37,885 nucleotides of DNA from JAZDOK01 sp043798715 (GTDB taxonomy: Bacteria > Vulcanimicrobiota > JAZDOK01): NCBI GenBank assembly GCA_043798715.1, contig JAZDOK010000072.1:1-37885 (forward strand), written 5' to 3'. The notes below the pieces were generated by a model. That model was not told the origin of the DNA and did no database searches. It saw only the letters and a list, made by a program, of their open reading frames with translations. This document shows positions 24,529 through 33,055 of the stretch, piece by piece. The translations under genes were made by a program, and so were the position numbers. How positions within the stretch are numbered: the first letter of the stretch is position 1; each line of letters opens with the position of its first letter.

Positions 24529-25803
24529 ATGACAACTCGGAAAGACTCAACCGCGTTCTATGATTCCATTGTAGCAAAGCTGGCAACGGTGGAGCCGCTT
24601 TCCGCCAAGAGTCTTATGAACGCGGCTCTCAAGGAGATCGGATGCACTCCCGAAACGGCTTCGGCCTTCGAGATACTGCAGGCTCTCCAGGACTACATAG
24701 AGCCGCGGCTGCGCTCGCGTGGCACGCTCGGCATCTCGCTTCTCGATGTCGGCGACGGGTACATGCTCTTTGACGAGAAGGGGAATCTTCTGGAGATGAG
24801 CCCCACCGTCCGCCTTCTTCTGCATATCGGAGGCAAAGAGCAGGACAGCGAAGCCCTGCTGCGGCTCGGGTTGAGGCCGTCTGAGTTCGGTTCAATGCGC
24901 GTCGAGGAAAGGCAAATTCCGGAACTCAACCGGATTCTTCGGTTCCACTGGATACGCTTGAAGCATACGGCCGGCAATTGTCCCGAAGTTCTGGCCCTGG
25001 TGCACGACAGCACCCTGGAGAAGAATTTGCTTCATGAGCTCCAGGACTCTCATCATAAACTCAGGGAGTCTGAACGACAAATCCAGAAGATGAACCTCGA
25101 AATGAAGGAACACATCGGGGAGCTCGCCGCCGCGAACCAGGAATTGGATGACTATTCCTACTCCATTGCCCACGACCTCCGGGCACCCCTTCGGAGCATT
25201 GACGGTTTTATACGGATACTCGAAGAAAAATACGAATCGCAGCTTTCGGAAGAACCCAGGCGGTACCTCCAACTGGTACGGAAAAATGCCAGGCGGATGG
25301 GGCAGTTGATAGACGATCTTCTCGATTTCTCGCGTCTGAGCCGCCAATCGCTCAACAAGCAGAATGTCCATCCCGCCGAAATCGTACGCCAAGCCCTGGA
25401 GGAACTGGCCGGCGAACGCGAGGGGCGGGACGTCCGGATCTCCCTGGGGTATCTTCCCTCCTGCCAGGCCGACCCGGCCCTGCTCCTCCGGGTCGTCAGC
25501 AACCTTGTTTCCAACGCCCTGAAGTTCACCCAGAGGCGCAAGGTTGCGGCAATTGAAATCGGCTGTCGTGAAGAGGACGGGGAACCGGTTTTTTTTGTCA
25601 AGGACAACGGCGTAGGCTTCGATATGCAGTATTCTCATAAGCTCTTCGGCGTCTTCCAGCGGCTTCACCGCGCCGAAGACTATGGGGGCACCGGGGTAGG
25701 CCTGGCCATAGCCCAGCGCATCATCCTGCGCCACGGCGGAAGAATGTGGGCTGAAGGGAAAGAGGGAGAAGGAGCGACTTTCTTTTTCACAATCCCGGCG
25801 TAA
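24529..25803 (+). CDS. sensor histidine kinase, phytochrome-like HisKA type
   Basis: 424 residues with no membrane helix, so cytoplasmic. An N-terminal helical region (1-60), a PAS-like segment (about 65-165), a coiled coil (about 165-205), HisKA with H215 in SIAHDLRAPLRSIDGF, and HATPase with NLVSNALKF, DNGVGFDM and GGTGVGLAI. The HisKA sequence is that of cyanophytochrome-type kinases, which pair with Rcp1-type receivers like that at 23335. Its ATG follows the V4R gene's TAA with no gap, indicating coupled translation and probably a joint complex. Confidence 0.93.
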   Translation: MTTRKDSTAFYDSIVAKLATVEPLSAKSLMNAALKEIGCTPETASAFEILQALQDYIEPRLRSRGTLGISLLDVGDGYMLFDEKGNLLEMSPTVRLLLHIGGKEQDSEALLRLGLRPSEFGSMRVEERQIPELNRILRFHWIRLKHTAGNCPEVLALVHDSTLEKNLLHELQDSHHKLRESERQIQKMNLEMKEHIGELAAANQELDDYSYSIAHDLRAPLRSIDGFIRILEEKYESQLSEEPRRYLQLVRKNARRMGQLIDDLLDFSRLSRQSLNKQNVHPAEIVRQALEELAGEREGRDVRISLGYLPSCQADPALLLRVVSNLVSNALKFTQRRKVAAIEIGCREEDGEPVFFVKDNGVGFDMQYSHKLFGVFQRLHRAEDYGGTGVGLAIAQRIILRHGGRMWAEGKEGEGATFFFTIPA

Positions 25804-25842
25804 AAAAGGAATTCTGAGTCAAGGAAGAAAGGGAAAAATTCC

Positions 25843-27417
25843 ATGGATGAGCTTATGCGCATACTGCTCATTGAGGATTCTGAAGAAGATGCCCTGCTTC
25901 TGGAATATGAGATTAAACGGAAAAGGAAAAATTTTGTTTGCAGGCGGGTTGATACTCTTCAGGGTTTAATAGCGGCTCTCGATGAAGAAAGCTGGGATGT
26001 CGTCCTCGCGGATTACAACCTCCCGTCCTTCAGCGCCCCCTCCGCCCTGGCCCTGATCCGCTCGCGAGGTCTTGATGTGCCATTCATCATCGTTTCCGGG
26101 CAGATCGAGGATGAGACGGCGGTCGCCGCCATGAAGGCGGGGGCCCACGACTACATCATGAAAGACAATCTCTCGCGACTTGTCCCGGCCATCGAGCGGG
26201 AAATGGCCGAGGCGGCAGTGCGCCGGAAACACCGTCAGGCCGCGGAGGAAATCATCCGCCTCAACGCGGAACTGGAACAGAAAGTCTCCGAACGTACGGC
26301 CCAATTGGAAGGAGCCTTAAGAGACCTTCGCGAGAGCGAAAAGCACTTCCGCAAAGTCTTTCAGGAAGGCCCCCTGGGGAAGGTCATCGTGGGCCTTGAC
26401 AATCGCTTCCAGAAAATGAATCCCGCTTTCTGCCGGATTCTGGGATACACGAAAGAAGAATTGGCAAACCTTACCTTCGTGGAGATCACTCACCCGGATG
26501 ATCTTCCCGTCAGCCGGGAATGGCTCGGAAAGCTCTACCGGGGAGAAGTTTCAAATTTCAACCTGGGTAAAAGATACCTCAAAAAGAACGGGGAGACCGT
26601 TCTGGCCAATCTCTTCGCCTACGGCATTCATGACGAGGAAGGGAAGCTTCTCCATACGGTCTCCATGATCGAGGACGTTACAGAGAAAAAACGGGCTGAA
26701 GAGGAACTGGCCCGGATTAAGGAGGATTTTACAGCTATTCTGACCCATGACCTCAGAAGTCCGCTCTCTGTCATCGTGTGTGCGGCCTCAATCCTGATGG
26801 ATCCCAGGCTCGAAGAAATTCCGCACCAGAAGATGGAATTATTGCATAACATCCAAAAAAACGGAGAGCTCATGCTTTCTCTCATCAACAATATTCTGGA
26901 AATTGCCAAGATTGAGGCCGGGGGAATCCGGTATTCTTTCGATAATTTGTCTTTGAGCGTAGTTTTCGAAGACCTCCACAAAACTTATCGACAGCAGGCA
27001 AAAGATAACAAGGTTGCTCTCGATTTTTCCCTCTCAGAAGATTTATGGATAAAGGCCGACCGGATAAGCCTCATGGAAGTTTTTCAGAACCTCGTTTCCA
27101 ATGCCCTCAACTTTACGCCGGAAGGCGGCCTCATCAAAATCTCCGCCTGCCGGGAAGGAGAGTTTGTCAACTTTACCGTAAGCGATACCGGAAAGGGAAT
27201 CCCTGAATCCGAACAGGGAACACTTTTCCAGAAATACTCCAGTTTGAACAGCACAGGCCGTTCCTCCGGCCTGGGTCTTTACATCGTGAAAAAGCTACTG
27301 GAAGCGCATGAATCCGACATCCGGCTCACGAGTGCCCGGGGAGAAGGAACTTCCTTTTTCTTCAGCCTGCCCGCAGCCTCGCCGCCACCCGAACCGTCAA
27401 ATATCCCTACTCTTTAA
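25843..27417 (+). CDS. receiver-PAS-histidine kinase
   Basis: 524 residues, cytoplasmic. N-terminal receiver (D57 in VVLADYNLPS, K107 in YIMKDN), a coiled coil near 130-165, a PAS domain (about 166-285, FCRILGYTKEEL), HisKA with H302 (ILTHDLRSPLSV), and HATPase with NLVSNALNF, DTGKGIP and GLGLYIVKKL. The receiver at the front suggests phosphate from the upstream kinase can switch this kinase, forming a relay. It lies 39 bases after the kinase gene in the same orientation; its own output partner is not evident here. Confidence 0.93.
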   Translation: MDELMRILLIEDSEEDALLLEYEIKRKRKNFVCRRVDTLQGLIAALDEESWDVVLADYNLPSFSAPSALALIRSRGLDVPFIIVSGQIEDETAVAAMKAGAHDYIMKDNLSRLVPAIEREMAEAAVRRKHRQAAEEIIRLNAELEQKVSERTAQLEGALRDLRESEKHFRKVFQEGPLGKVIVGLDNRFQKMNPAFCRILGYTKEELANLTFVEITHPDDLPVSREWLGKLYRGEVSNFNLGKRYLKKNGETVLANLFAYGIHDEEGKLLHTVSMIEDVTEKKRAEEELARIKEDFTAILTHDLRSPLSVIVCAASILMDPRLEEIPHQKMELLHNIQKNGELMLSLINNILEIAKIEAGGIRYSFDNLSLSVVFEDLHKTYRQQAKDNKVALDFSLSEDLWIKADRISLMEVFQNLVSNALNFTPEGGLIKISACREGEFVNFTVSDTGKGIPESEQGTLFQKYSSLNSTGRSSGLGLYIVKKLLEAHESDIRLTSARGEGTSFFFSLPAASPPPEPSNIPTL

Positions 27418-27518
27418 AACAACCTCGCACCTCCGGATATCTCTTTCTGATATGGTCATTATTCTTTCTCTCATGCCGAAGAGGGAGTTTCATACTGAGA
27501 GCGAAGAGAAGAAAAGAA

Positions 27519-29888
27519 ATGAGACAGCGTTTCAGAAATGAATTAGAAAATAAAATCCTGCTTTTTTCCGGGGCCATGGGCACGGAACTGGCCGGGAGAG
27601 GCTTAAAGAGCGGCGAGTGCCCGGTTTCGTGGAACCTCGGCAATTCCTACGCAGTGGAGGAGGTGCTGCGCCTTTACACGGATGCCGGCTCCGGCGTCTT
27701 AAAGACCAACACCTTCGGCGCCAACCGAATCCGCCTCAGGGAATTTGGCCTGGAGGACCAGGCCGCCGCCATCAACCGCGCGGGAATAAAACTCGCCCGG
27801 AAAGCCGGCGGAGAGAATATTTTGATCGCCGCCTCCATCGGCCCCACCGGAAAAACGCCCGGGGAACTTCTCTTTGAGGAAGCATACGAGGCATTCAACG
27901 AGCAGATTCGCTTCGCGGCTGAGGCGGGCGCGGACCTCATACTCATCGAGACGATGCAGGATGTCTTTGAGGCCAAGGTGGCCGCCATCGCTGCAAGAAA
28001 TTTTGATCTCCCCGTCATCTGCCAGCTTACCTTCGAGCCCGGCGGGCACACCCTGGCGGGATCGGATGCGGAAACGGCGGTGGTGGTGCTCCAGGATCTG
28101 GTTGACGGCCTCGGGATAAACTGCATGAACCCGGAGGAGATGCTTCCGATCGCAGAGGAGATGGCCCGCTTCGCGGCCGTGCCCCTCTTATTTCAGCCCA
28201 ACGCGGGACGCCCCGAGTTTGTCGGGGGAAGTACAGTTTATCTGATGAGCCCCGGCGAATTCGCCGCCCATGCGGAGCGCTTCATCGCCCTGGGAGCCTC
28301 CCTCCTGGGCGGCTGCTGCGGAACGGCCCCGGAGCACATCCGGGAACTTTCAGGCCTCCTGCGCGGAAGGAAGCCCGCCCATCCCGCCGCAGAATCTCCC
28401 CATTCGGGGCTGGTGACCTGCGCCGGCCGCGCCAAAACGGTTTGCATCGGCCGAATCCCGGTCGTGATCGGAGAGCGGATAAATCCCACCGGCAAAAAAA
28501 AGCTCTCGGAGTCCCTCCTCTCGGGAGACATCGGCGAAGTCGTCCGCCTGGCCTGTGAGCAGTCCGAAAACGCCGATATACTGGACGTAAACGTCTCCGT
28601 GCCCGGCTCCGATGAAAAAAAGAACATGGGCGCCGCCGTGCGTGAACTGGCCAGGCTGGGTATTCCCCTGGTCATAGACTCGGCCGACCCGGCCGTCCTC
28701 GAAGAGGGCCTCCGGGCCTTCCCGGGAAAAGCCATCGTCAATTCCGTGCATGGACGGGACGAAAGTCTCAAGACCATCCTTCCCCTGGCCAGAAAATACA
28801 ACGCCGCCCTTATCTGCCTGGCTATTGATGAACGCGGAATCCCAAAAACCGCCGAAGAGCGCCTGGCCGTCCTAAATAAAATAGTGGAGGCGGCGGAATC
28901 ATTCGGAATCAAAAGGGACTCCCTTCTCGCCGACACTCTCGTCCTTTCCGCCGCCACCTCTTCCGCCGGGGAGACGCTTGGAGCGCTGCGCCTGGCCCGG
29001 AAGATGGGCTTAAGAACGGTGCTGGGGGTCAGCAACGTATCCTTCGGCCTCCCCGAAAGAAAGGAAATAAACAAAGCCTTCATGGCCATGGCCCTCGAAT
29101 GCGGGCTCGACGCCGCCATAATAAACCCGTGCGACGAGGACGTTCTCAAGACTTTTTACGCGGCCTCGGGTCTGGCGGGGCGGGACCCCGGATTCAGGAA
29201 TTACCTCGGGGTGAGCGGCAAAAAAAACATTATGGAAACGCCTGAAGAAAAGAAAGCGGAAAGTCCTGAAAGCCGCCTTTATCAGGCGGTCCTGAGGGGG
29301 CTCTCCTGGGATATCGAACGCCTGACCGACGAAGTTCTCCGGGAGACAGAGCCTAAAACCGTCCTGGAAAAAATTTTAATGCCCGCCATCCAGGAGACCG
29401 GAGAGCGCTTCGAGCGGAAAGAGTACTATCTCATAAATCTCCTTACTTCCGCCGAGGCCTTTCAGAAAGCGGCGGACCTGGTGGAGAAAAAAATCTCCGC
29501 AATGAGCGGAGAAACAAGCTCCAGGGATAAAATCATCCTGGCCTCCGTGCGCGGAGACATCCACGAGATCGGAAAAAACCTGGTCTGCTTCTTCTTGAAA
29601 AGCAACGGCTACGACGTCATTGACTTGGGCAAGGACGTGGAGCCTGAAAAGATCGCCGAGACCGCGCTGACGGAAAAGGCCGTGGCCGTGGGGCTCTCCG
29701 CCCTCATGACCACCACGCTCCCCGCCATGGAGGAGAGCGTCCGGCTCTTGAAAGAGCGAACGACCTGTAAAATCGCCGTGGGAGGCGCGGTGGTCAATGC
29801 CGGGTACGCCGGGAGCATCGGGGCCGACGGATACGCCCGGGACGCCTTCGGAGCCGTGAAAGAATTCGGAAGGATGCTGGGGCGGTGA
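27519..29888 (+). CDS. metH: B12-dependent methionine synthase lacking the reactivation domain
   Basis: 789 residues in three modules. The homocysteine S-methyltransferase domain (1-290) has zinc ligands C202, C266 and C267. The pterin-binding methyl-tetrahydrofolate domain (about 305-565) begins at VIGERINPTGKKK. The cobalamin region follows: a helical cap about 580-670, then the Rossmann part with D680-x-H682-x-x-G685, where His is the lower cobalt ligand. It transfers methyl from methyl-THF through cobalamin to homocysteine. Long MetH (about 1,200 residues) has a C-terminal AdoMet-binding reactivation domain; here it is the next gene, overlapping by GTGA. The ATG at 27519 has AGAGAAGAAAAG before it. 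Confidence 0.94.
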   Translation: MRQRFRNELENKILLFSGAMGTELAGRGLKSGECPVSWNLGNSYAVEEVLRLYTDAGSGVLKTNTFGANRIRLREFGLEDQAAAINRAGIKLARKAGGENILIAASIGPTGKTPGELLFEEAYEAFNEQIRFAAEAGADLILIETMQDVFEAKVAAIAARNFDLPVICQLTFEPGGHTLAGSDAETAVVVLQDLVDGLGINCMNPEEMLPIAEEMARFAAVPLLFQPNAGRPEFVGGSTVYLMSPGEFAAHAERFIALGASLLGGCCGTAPEHIRELSGLLRGRKPAHPAAESPHSGLVTCAGRAKTVCIGRIPVVIGERINPTGKKKLSESLLSGDIGEVVRLACEQSENADILDVNVSVPGSDEKKNMGAAVRELARLGIPLVIDSADPAVLEEGLRAFPGKAIVNSVHGRDESLKTILPLARKYNAALICLAIDERGIPKTAEERLAVLNKIVEAAESFGIKRDSLLADTLVLSAATSSAGETLGALRLARKMGLRTVLGVSNVSFGLPERKEINKAFMAMALECGLDAAIINPCDEDVLKTFYAASGLAGRDPGFRNYLGVSGKKNIMETPEEKKAESPESRLYQAVLRGLSWDIERLTDEVLRETEPKTVLEKILMPAIQETGERFERKEYYLINLLTSAEAFQKAADLVEKKISAMSGETSSRDKIILASVRGDIHEIGKNLVCFFLKSNGYDVIDLGKDVEPEKIAETALTEKAVAVGLSALMTTTLPAMEESVRLLKERTTCKIAVGGAVVNAGYAGSIGADGYARDAFGAVKEFGRMLGR

Positions 29889-30538
29889 TCCCGGAATCAG
29901 GACGCACGACGCCCTTTGATTTTAAAAATCAGGACATCCGGCCCGGGATGCCGGCCATCCTGGCCCGCCTCAAGACGAGAGCCGGAGCGCCTTTTTCGCT
30001 GGATGGGGCGGAGGAGACAGCGGAGGCGGCCATCGAGAAAGTCTATGCCAGGGAAAAGCACCTGCTTTTGCCCAGGGCGATTTTCAACATACATAAGTTG
30101 CATGTTGATGTGACAAACGGGGAAATTCTGATCCCCGGCCATGATATATATTTCAAAAGCCCCCTCCTTCTTCAAAAAATCTCCGGCGAGAGCCTGGGGG
30201 CTTTTTTTGTGGCGAGCATCGGAGGCGGCCTGGAAGAGCGGGCACGGGCCCTGGGCGCCGAGGGAAAGATCGCGGAGAGTTTCATCCTCGACGGAATCGC
30301 TTCCGAGGCCGTAGAGCGTGCGGTGGAGCTGCTTCATGAATATATAAGCCGCGCCTTCGACTCTCTCCGGAAGCGCCTCAGCCCCGGGTATCCCGGCTGG
30401 GATCTGGCGGAGCAGAAAAAAATCTTCGCCATCCTGGGAGAGGATGCCGTCGAAAAAAGCACCGGGGTGGTCCTGACCGATTCCTGCTATATGCAGCCGG
30501 AAAAATCAGTATCGGGCCTCATCCTGCCGGGAGTATGA
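29885..30538 (+). CDS. methionine synthase reactivation (activation) domain protein
   Basis: 217 residues. The C-terminal half holds the signature of the MetH AdoMet-binding domain: SPGYPGWDLAEQKKIF, then GVVLTDSCYMQPEKSVSGLI, which in MetH binds AdoMet for reductive re-methylation of inactive cob(II)alamin. As an independent protein it should dock on the short MetH encoded just upstream, as in Thermotoga-type split systems. The start is GTG at 29885, overlapping the metH stop as GTGA; metF starts one base after this stop. The electron donor is not encoded nearby. Confidence 0.9.
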   Translation: MIPESGRTTPFDFKNQDIRPGMPAILARLKTRAGAPFSLDGAEETAEAAIEKVYAREKHLLLPRAIFNIHKLHVDVTNGEILIPGHDIYFKSPLLLQKISGESLGAFFVASIGGGLEERARALGAEGKIAESFILDGIASEAVERAVELLHEYISRAFDSLRKRLSPGYPGWDLAEQKKIFAILGEDAVEKSTGVVLTDSCYMQPEKSVSGLILPGV

Positions 30539-30539
30539 C

Positions 30540-31490
30540 ATGAAACTTCATGACCTGACCAGAACAAAAGGATTCGTCAAAATTGTAGAATTCAGCCCTC
30601 CGCGCGGTACCGGATTTAAAAACCTCCTCGAAGACGTAGAGGCCGTCCGCGATCTGTCAGATTTCATCGCGATAACCCACAACCCCGGCGGAAAGCCCAG
30701 AATAGACTCGCACTACACCTCCGGCCTCATCAAGCGGGAGAAGGGCGTCGAGCCCATCTGCCACTTCCGCACTATCGACGGAAACCGGATTGACCTCTAC
30801 GGCAAGCTCATGGCCACGGGCCACATGGGAATTGAGAACCTGCTCGTCATTCAGGGGGACAGCCCGAAAAAGGAGACTTACCCTGAATTTTGCTCAGTCA
30901 ATGACTACCGCCATTCCTGGGAATTCATCGCCGACATAGCCCGCCTCAACCGGGGCGAGCCCACGGACTACATGAGCCGTCTGTTCTCCAGGGAAGAAAT
31001 TGAAAAATCCCGGCAGTCGTTTACCACCGACTTTTCCATCGGGGCCGCGGGGCACCCTTTAATCGCGATTGACCCCACGCACCCCAGCGCCGAGGCCCGA
31101 GAGGAGCTGGAGAATATCAGGATGAAAGTCGCCTCCGGTGCGGATTTCATCCTGACCCAGATCGTCTATGACGAGACGCTTTATATCAGGTACCGGGAGG
31201 CGGTCTATGAAACGCTCTCCCGGAGCGGGATCGAAAAACGCCCTCCGATCATCCCCGGAATCCTGCCCATCCTGAGCCTGGCCACCGTCCGCTTCCTGGA
31301 GGAGGCGATCCGGGAAGTCAGCATCCCGGAGAAAACCAAAAAGGCCCTGCGGGAAAGCGATGACCCCGTGAAAGAAGGCATCAAAATCGCGCGGGACTTA
31401 ATTCAAAGGCTGAAAGAGGCAGGGGCCCCCGGCGTAAACCTTTTCGCCCGCACCCGGGCGGAGCGCATCCGGGCCATCCTGGAAGAATAA
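30540..31490 (+). CDS. metF: 5,10-methylenetetrahydrofolate reductase
   Basis: 316 residues, a TIM-barrel flavoprotein that reduces methylene-THF to methyl-THF, the methyl donor for MetH. Motifs: VEFSPPRGTGF (active-site Glu), ITHNPGG, HFRTIDGNRIDLYG, LVIQGDSPKK, and the late ADFILTQIVYD with conserved Gln. It is slightly longer than E. coli MetF and of the diverged type found in anaerobes, where ferredoxin or other partners can supply electrons. GGGAG lies 8 bases before the ATG. It is the last gene of the metH operon and converges on the carboxypeptidase gene with only 5 bases between the stops. Confidence 0.93.
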   Translation: MKLHDLTRTKGFVKIVEFSPPRGTGFKNLLEDVEAVRDLSDFIAITHNPGGKPRIDSHYTSGLIKREKGVEPICHFRTIDGNRIDLYGKLMATGHMGIENLLVIQGDSPKKETYPEFCSVNDYRHSWEFIADIARLNRGEPTDYMSRLFSREEIEKSRQSFTTDFSIGAAGHPLIAIDPTHPSAEAREELENIRMKVASGADFILTQIVYDETLYIRYREAVYETLSRSGIEKRPPIIPGILPILSLATVRFLEEAIREVSIPEKTKKALRESDDPVKEGIKIARDLIQRLKEAGAPGVNLFARTRAERIRAILEE

Positions 31491-31495
31491 GGGCC

Positions 31496-32905
31496 TCAGC
31501 TTATGCCGGCCAGCACTTTTATGATTCGGTCCTGAATCTCGCGGATGTACCAGCAGGCGGAGGGGTGTCCGTTCACCAATATGGAGAAGACGAGCGTCCG
31601 GCCGTTCTGCGCCAGGACGTAGCCGGAGAGAGTGGTGTTGCTCTTGATGGAGCCGGTCTTGGCGATAACGGGGACCGTCTCCAGGCGGCCCTCCATCGTG
31701 CCCTCCCCGCCCGCCGGCAGGGTGGAGTAAAAATCCTGCGCATACGGCTGAGTGGCGGCATATTCCAGGAGGCCTACCAGCTGGCGGCAGGTGATGCGAT
31801 TTCTTTTGGAAAGTCCGCAGCCGTCGGCCAGGTACAGGCCGGTCGAATCAAGGCCGGCTTTCAGAAAAAAATCCAGGCACACCCGGCGGGCGTTCTCCAT
31901 GCTCCCCAGGCCGAGTTCATGGGCGGCCACCGTTTTTAATACGAGCTGCGAGATGTAATTATCGCTCTCCTTGTTCATCACCCGGATGATATCGAGAAGG
32001 GGTGGAGACGAGACGGCGGCCAGCTCCTCAAGCTTCTTAAAGGAGTCCTTTTCCGCCGAAACATAGAGCATCCTCACCCGGCCGCACAGCTTGATACCCG
32101 ACTTTTTCAGGATTCGGGCGAAGGCGGAAGCGGTAAAAAGCGAGGGATTCTGCACCGTCACCGTATTGGTGACGCTCCCGGAAGCAGGCGCTCTCCCCGT
32201 AACGGTGATTATATCCTCCCCCGACTTTCTCCCGATGGCCAGTGGAGTGTAGAGGCTGGGGCCGGACAAGCGCAGCACTTTCAAGCTTGAAGCCGCCGGG
32301 TAAAGAACCACCTTGCGCGGGGTGACCGTCACCTGGACGATATTCCCATTCAGGGAGAGCGCGCCGGTGGGAGAAGCGTAATCTTCGAGTAGATACTCTT
32401 TCTTCCAGCCCTCTCCGGTCCACTCGCGATCAAAGAGCGAATCGTCGGCCACGAGGTCACCGCGAATCTCCCTGACACCTTTCATTTTCAGTTCGCCCGC
32501 CAGGGTCTCCAGGGGAAGGACGGTGGGTTTGAAAAAATCATATAGAAATGAAGGATCGCCGCTCCCCCGCAGAACCAGGTCTCCATCCAGGATGCCGTCC
32601 CGGATTGAGGGGCCATAGATCGAGGTGCGGTAGCTGTAATCCCGGCCCAGGTAGTGAAAGCCCAACACGGCGGTCAGCAGTTTAAGATTGGAAGCAGGTA
32701 TCAGGGACGCATCAGGATGGTTTGAATATATGGTCTCTCCGCTTACCAGGTCCTGGACCAGGATGCCGTATTTTATTTTTCTGAAAAACGGCTCGGAGCC
32801 GAGGATTTTCTCAATCCGGCCCGCAGGTCCGGAAGACCCGGCGGCGGGAGCGGCCGAAAGGGCCGCAAGTAAAATGAGGAGCAGCGGGAAAATCTTTCTT
32901 TTCAT
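31496..32905 (-). CDS. D-alanyl-D-alanine carboxypeptidase/endopeptidase, PBP4 type (peptidase S13)
   Basis: 469 residues. Signal peptide at 1-22. The penicillin-binding motifs are complete: S72-x-x-K75 (PASNLKLL), S314-D315-N316 and K416-T417-G418. The large insert between the first two motifs marks the S13 class (E. coli DacB/PBP4), which trims or cleaves peptidoglycan cross-links in the periplasm. It diverges from the Cys-rich peptide operon; their starts are 150 bases apart. A link to that operon is not indicated by its content. Confidence 0.94.
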   Translation of the reverse strand: MKRKIFPLLLILLAALSAAPAAGSSGPAGRIEKILGSEPFFRKIKYGILVQDLVSGETIYSNHPDASLIPASNLKLLTAVLGFHYLGRDYSYRTSIYGPSIRDGILDGDLVLRGSGDPSFLYDFFKPTVLPLETLAGELKMKGVREIRGDLVADDSLFDREWTGEGWKKEYLLEDYASPTGALSLNGNIVQVTVTPRKVVLYPAASSLKVLRLSGPSLYTPLAIGRKSGEDIITVTGRAPASGSVTNTVTVQNPSLFTASAFARILKKSGIKLCGRVRMLYVSAEKDSFKKLEELAAVSSPPLLDIIRVMNKESDNYISQLVLKTVAAHELGLGSMENARRVCLDFFLKAGLDSTGLYLADGCGLSKRNRITCRQLVGLLEYAATQPYAQDFYSTLPAGGEGTMEGRLETVPVIAKTGSIKSNTTLSGYVLAQNGRTLVFSILVNGHPSACWYIREIQDRIIKVLAGIS

Positions 32906-32975
32906 CTGGGCTTATTCTGTCTCCCATCTTCCGTCTCCTGTTTTTACCCTCTCAAAAGCCCCGATGCCTGAAGAC

Positions 32976-33000
32976 AAATTATTACGATTTTGTAATATTT
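32976..33000. promoter_or_regulatory. AT-rich inverted repeat upstream of the Cys-rich peptide promoter
   Basis: Arms AAATTATTAC (32976-32985) and GTAATATTT (32992-33000) around a GATTTT centre; 9 pairs with one bulged T. It ends 6 bases before the -35 of the downstream promoter and lies between two divergent genes. It may be an operator or a UP-like element. Confidence 0.5.
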
Positions 33001-33006
33001 ATACGC

Positions 33007-33035
33007 TTGACTTCACCCTGGATTGGCTTTATACT
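33007..33035 (+). promoter_or_regulatory. sigma70-type promoter of the Cys-rich peptide operon
   Basis: TTGACT (33007-33012), a 17-base spacer and TATACT (33030-33035). The expected start near 33042 leaves a leader of only about 14 bases; GAGG (33044-33047) is the ribosome site for the ATG at 33056. Confidence 0.82.
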
Positions 33036-33055
33036 AAGGTAGTGAGGATGGCTGT

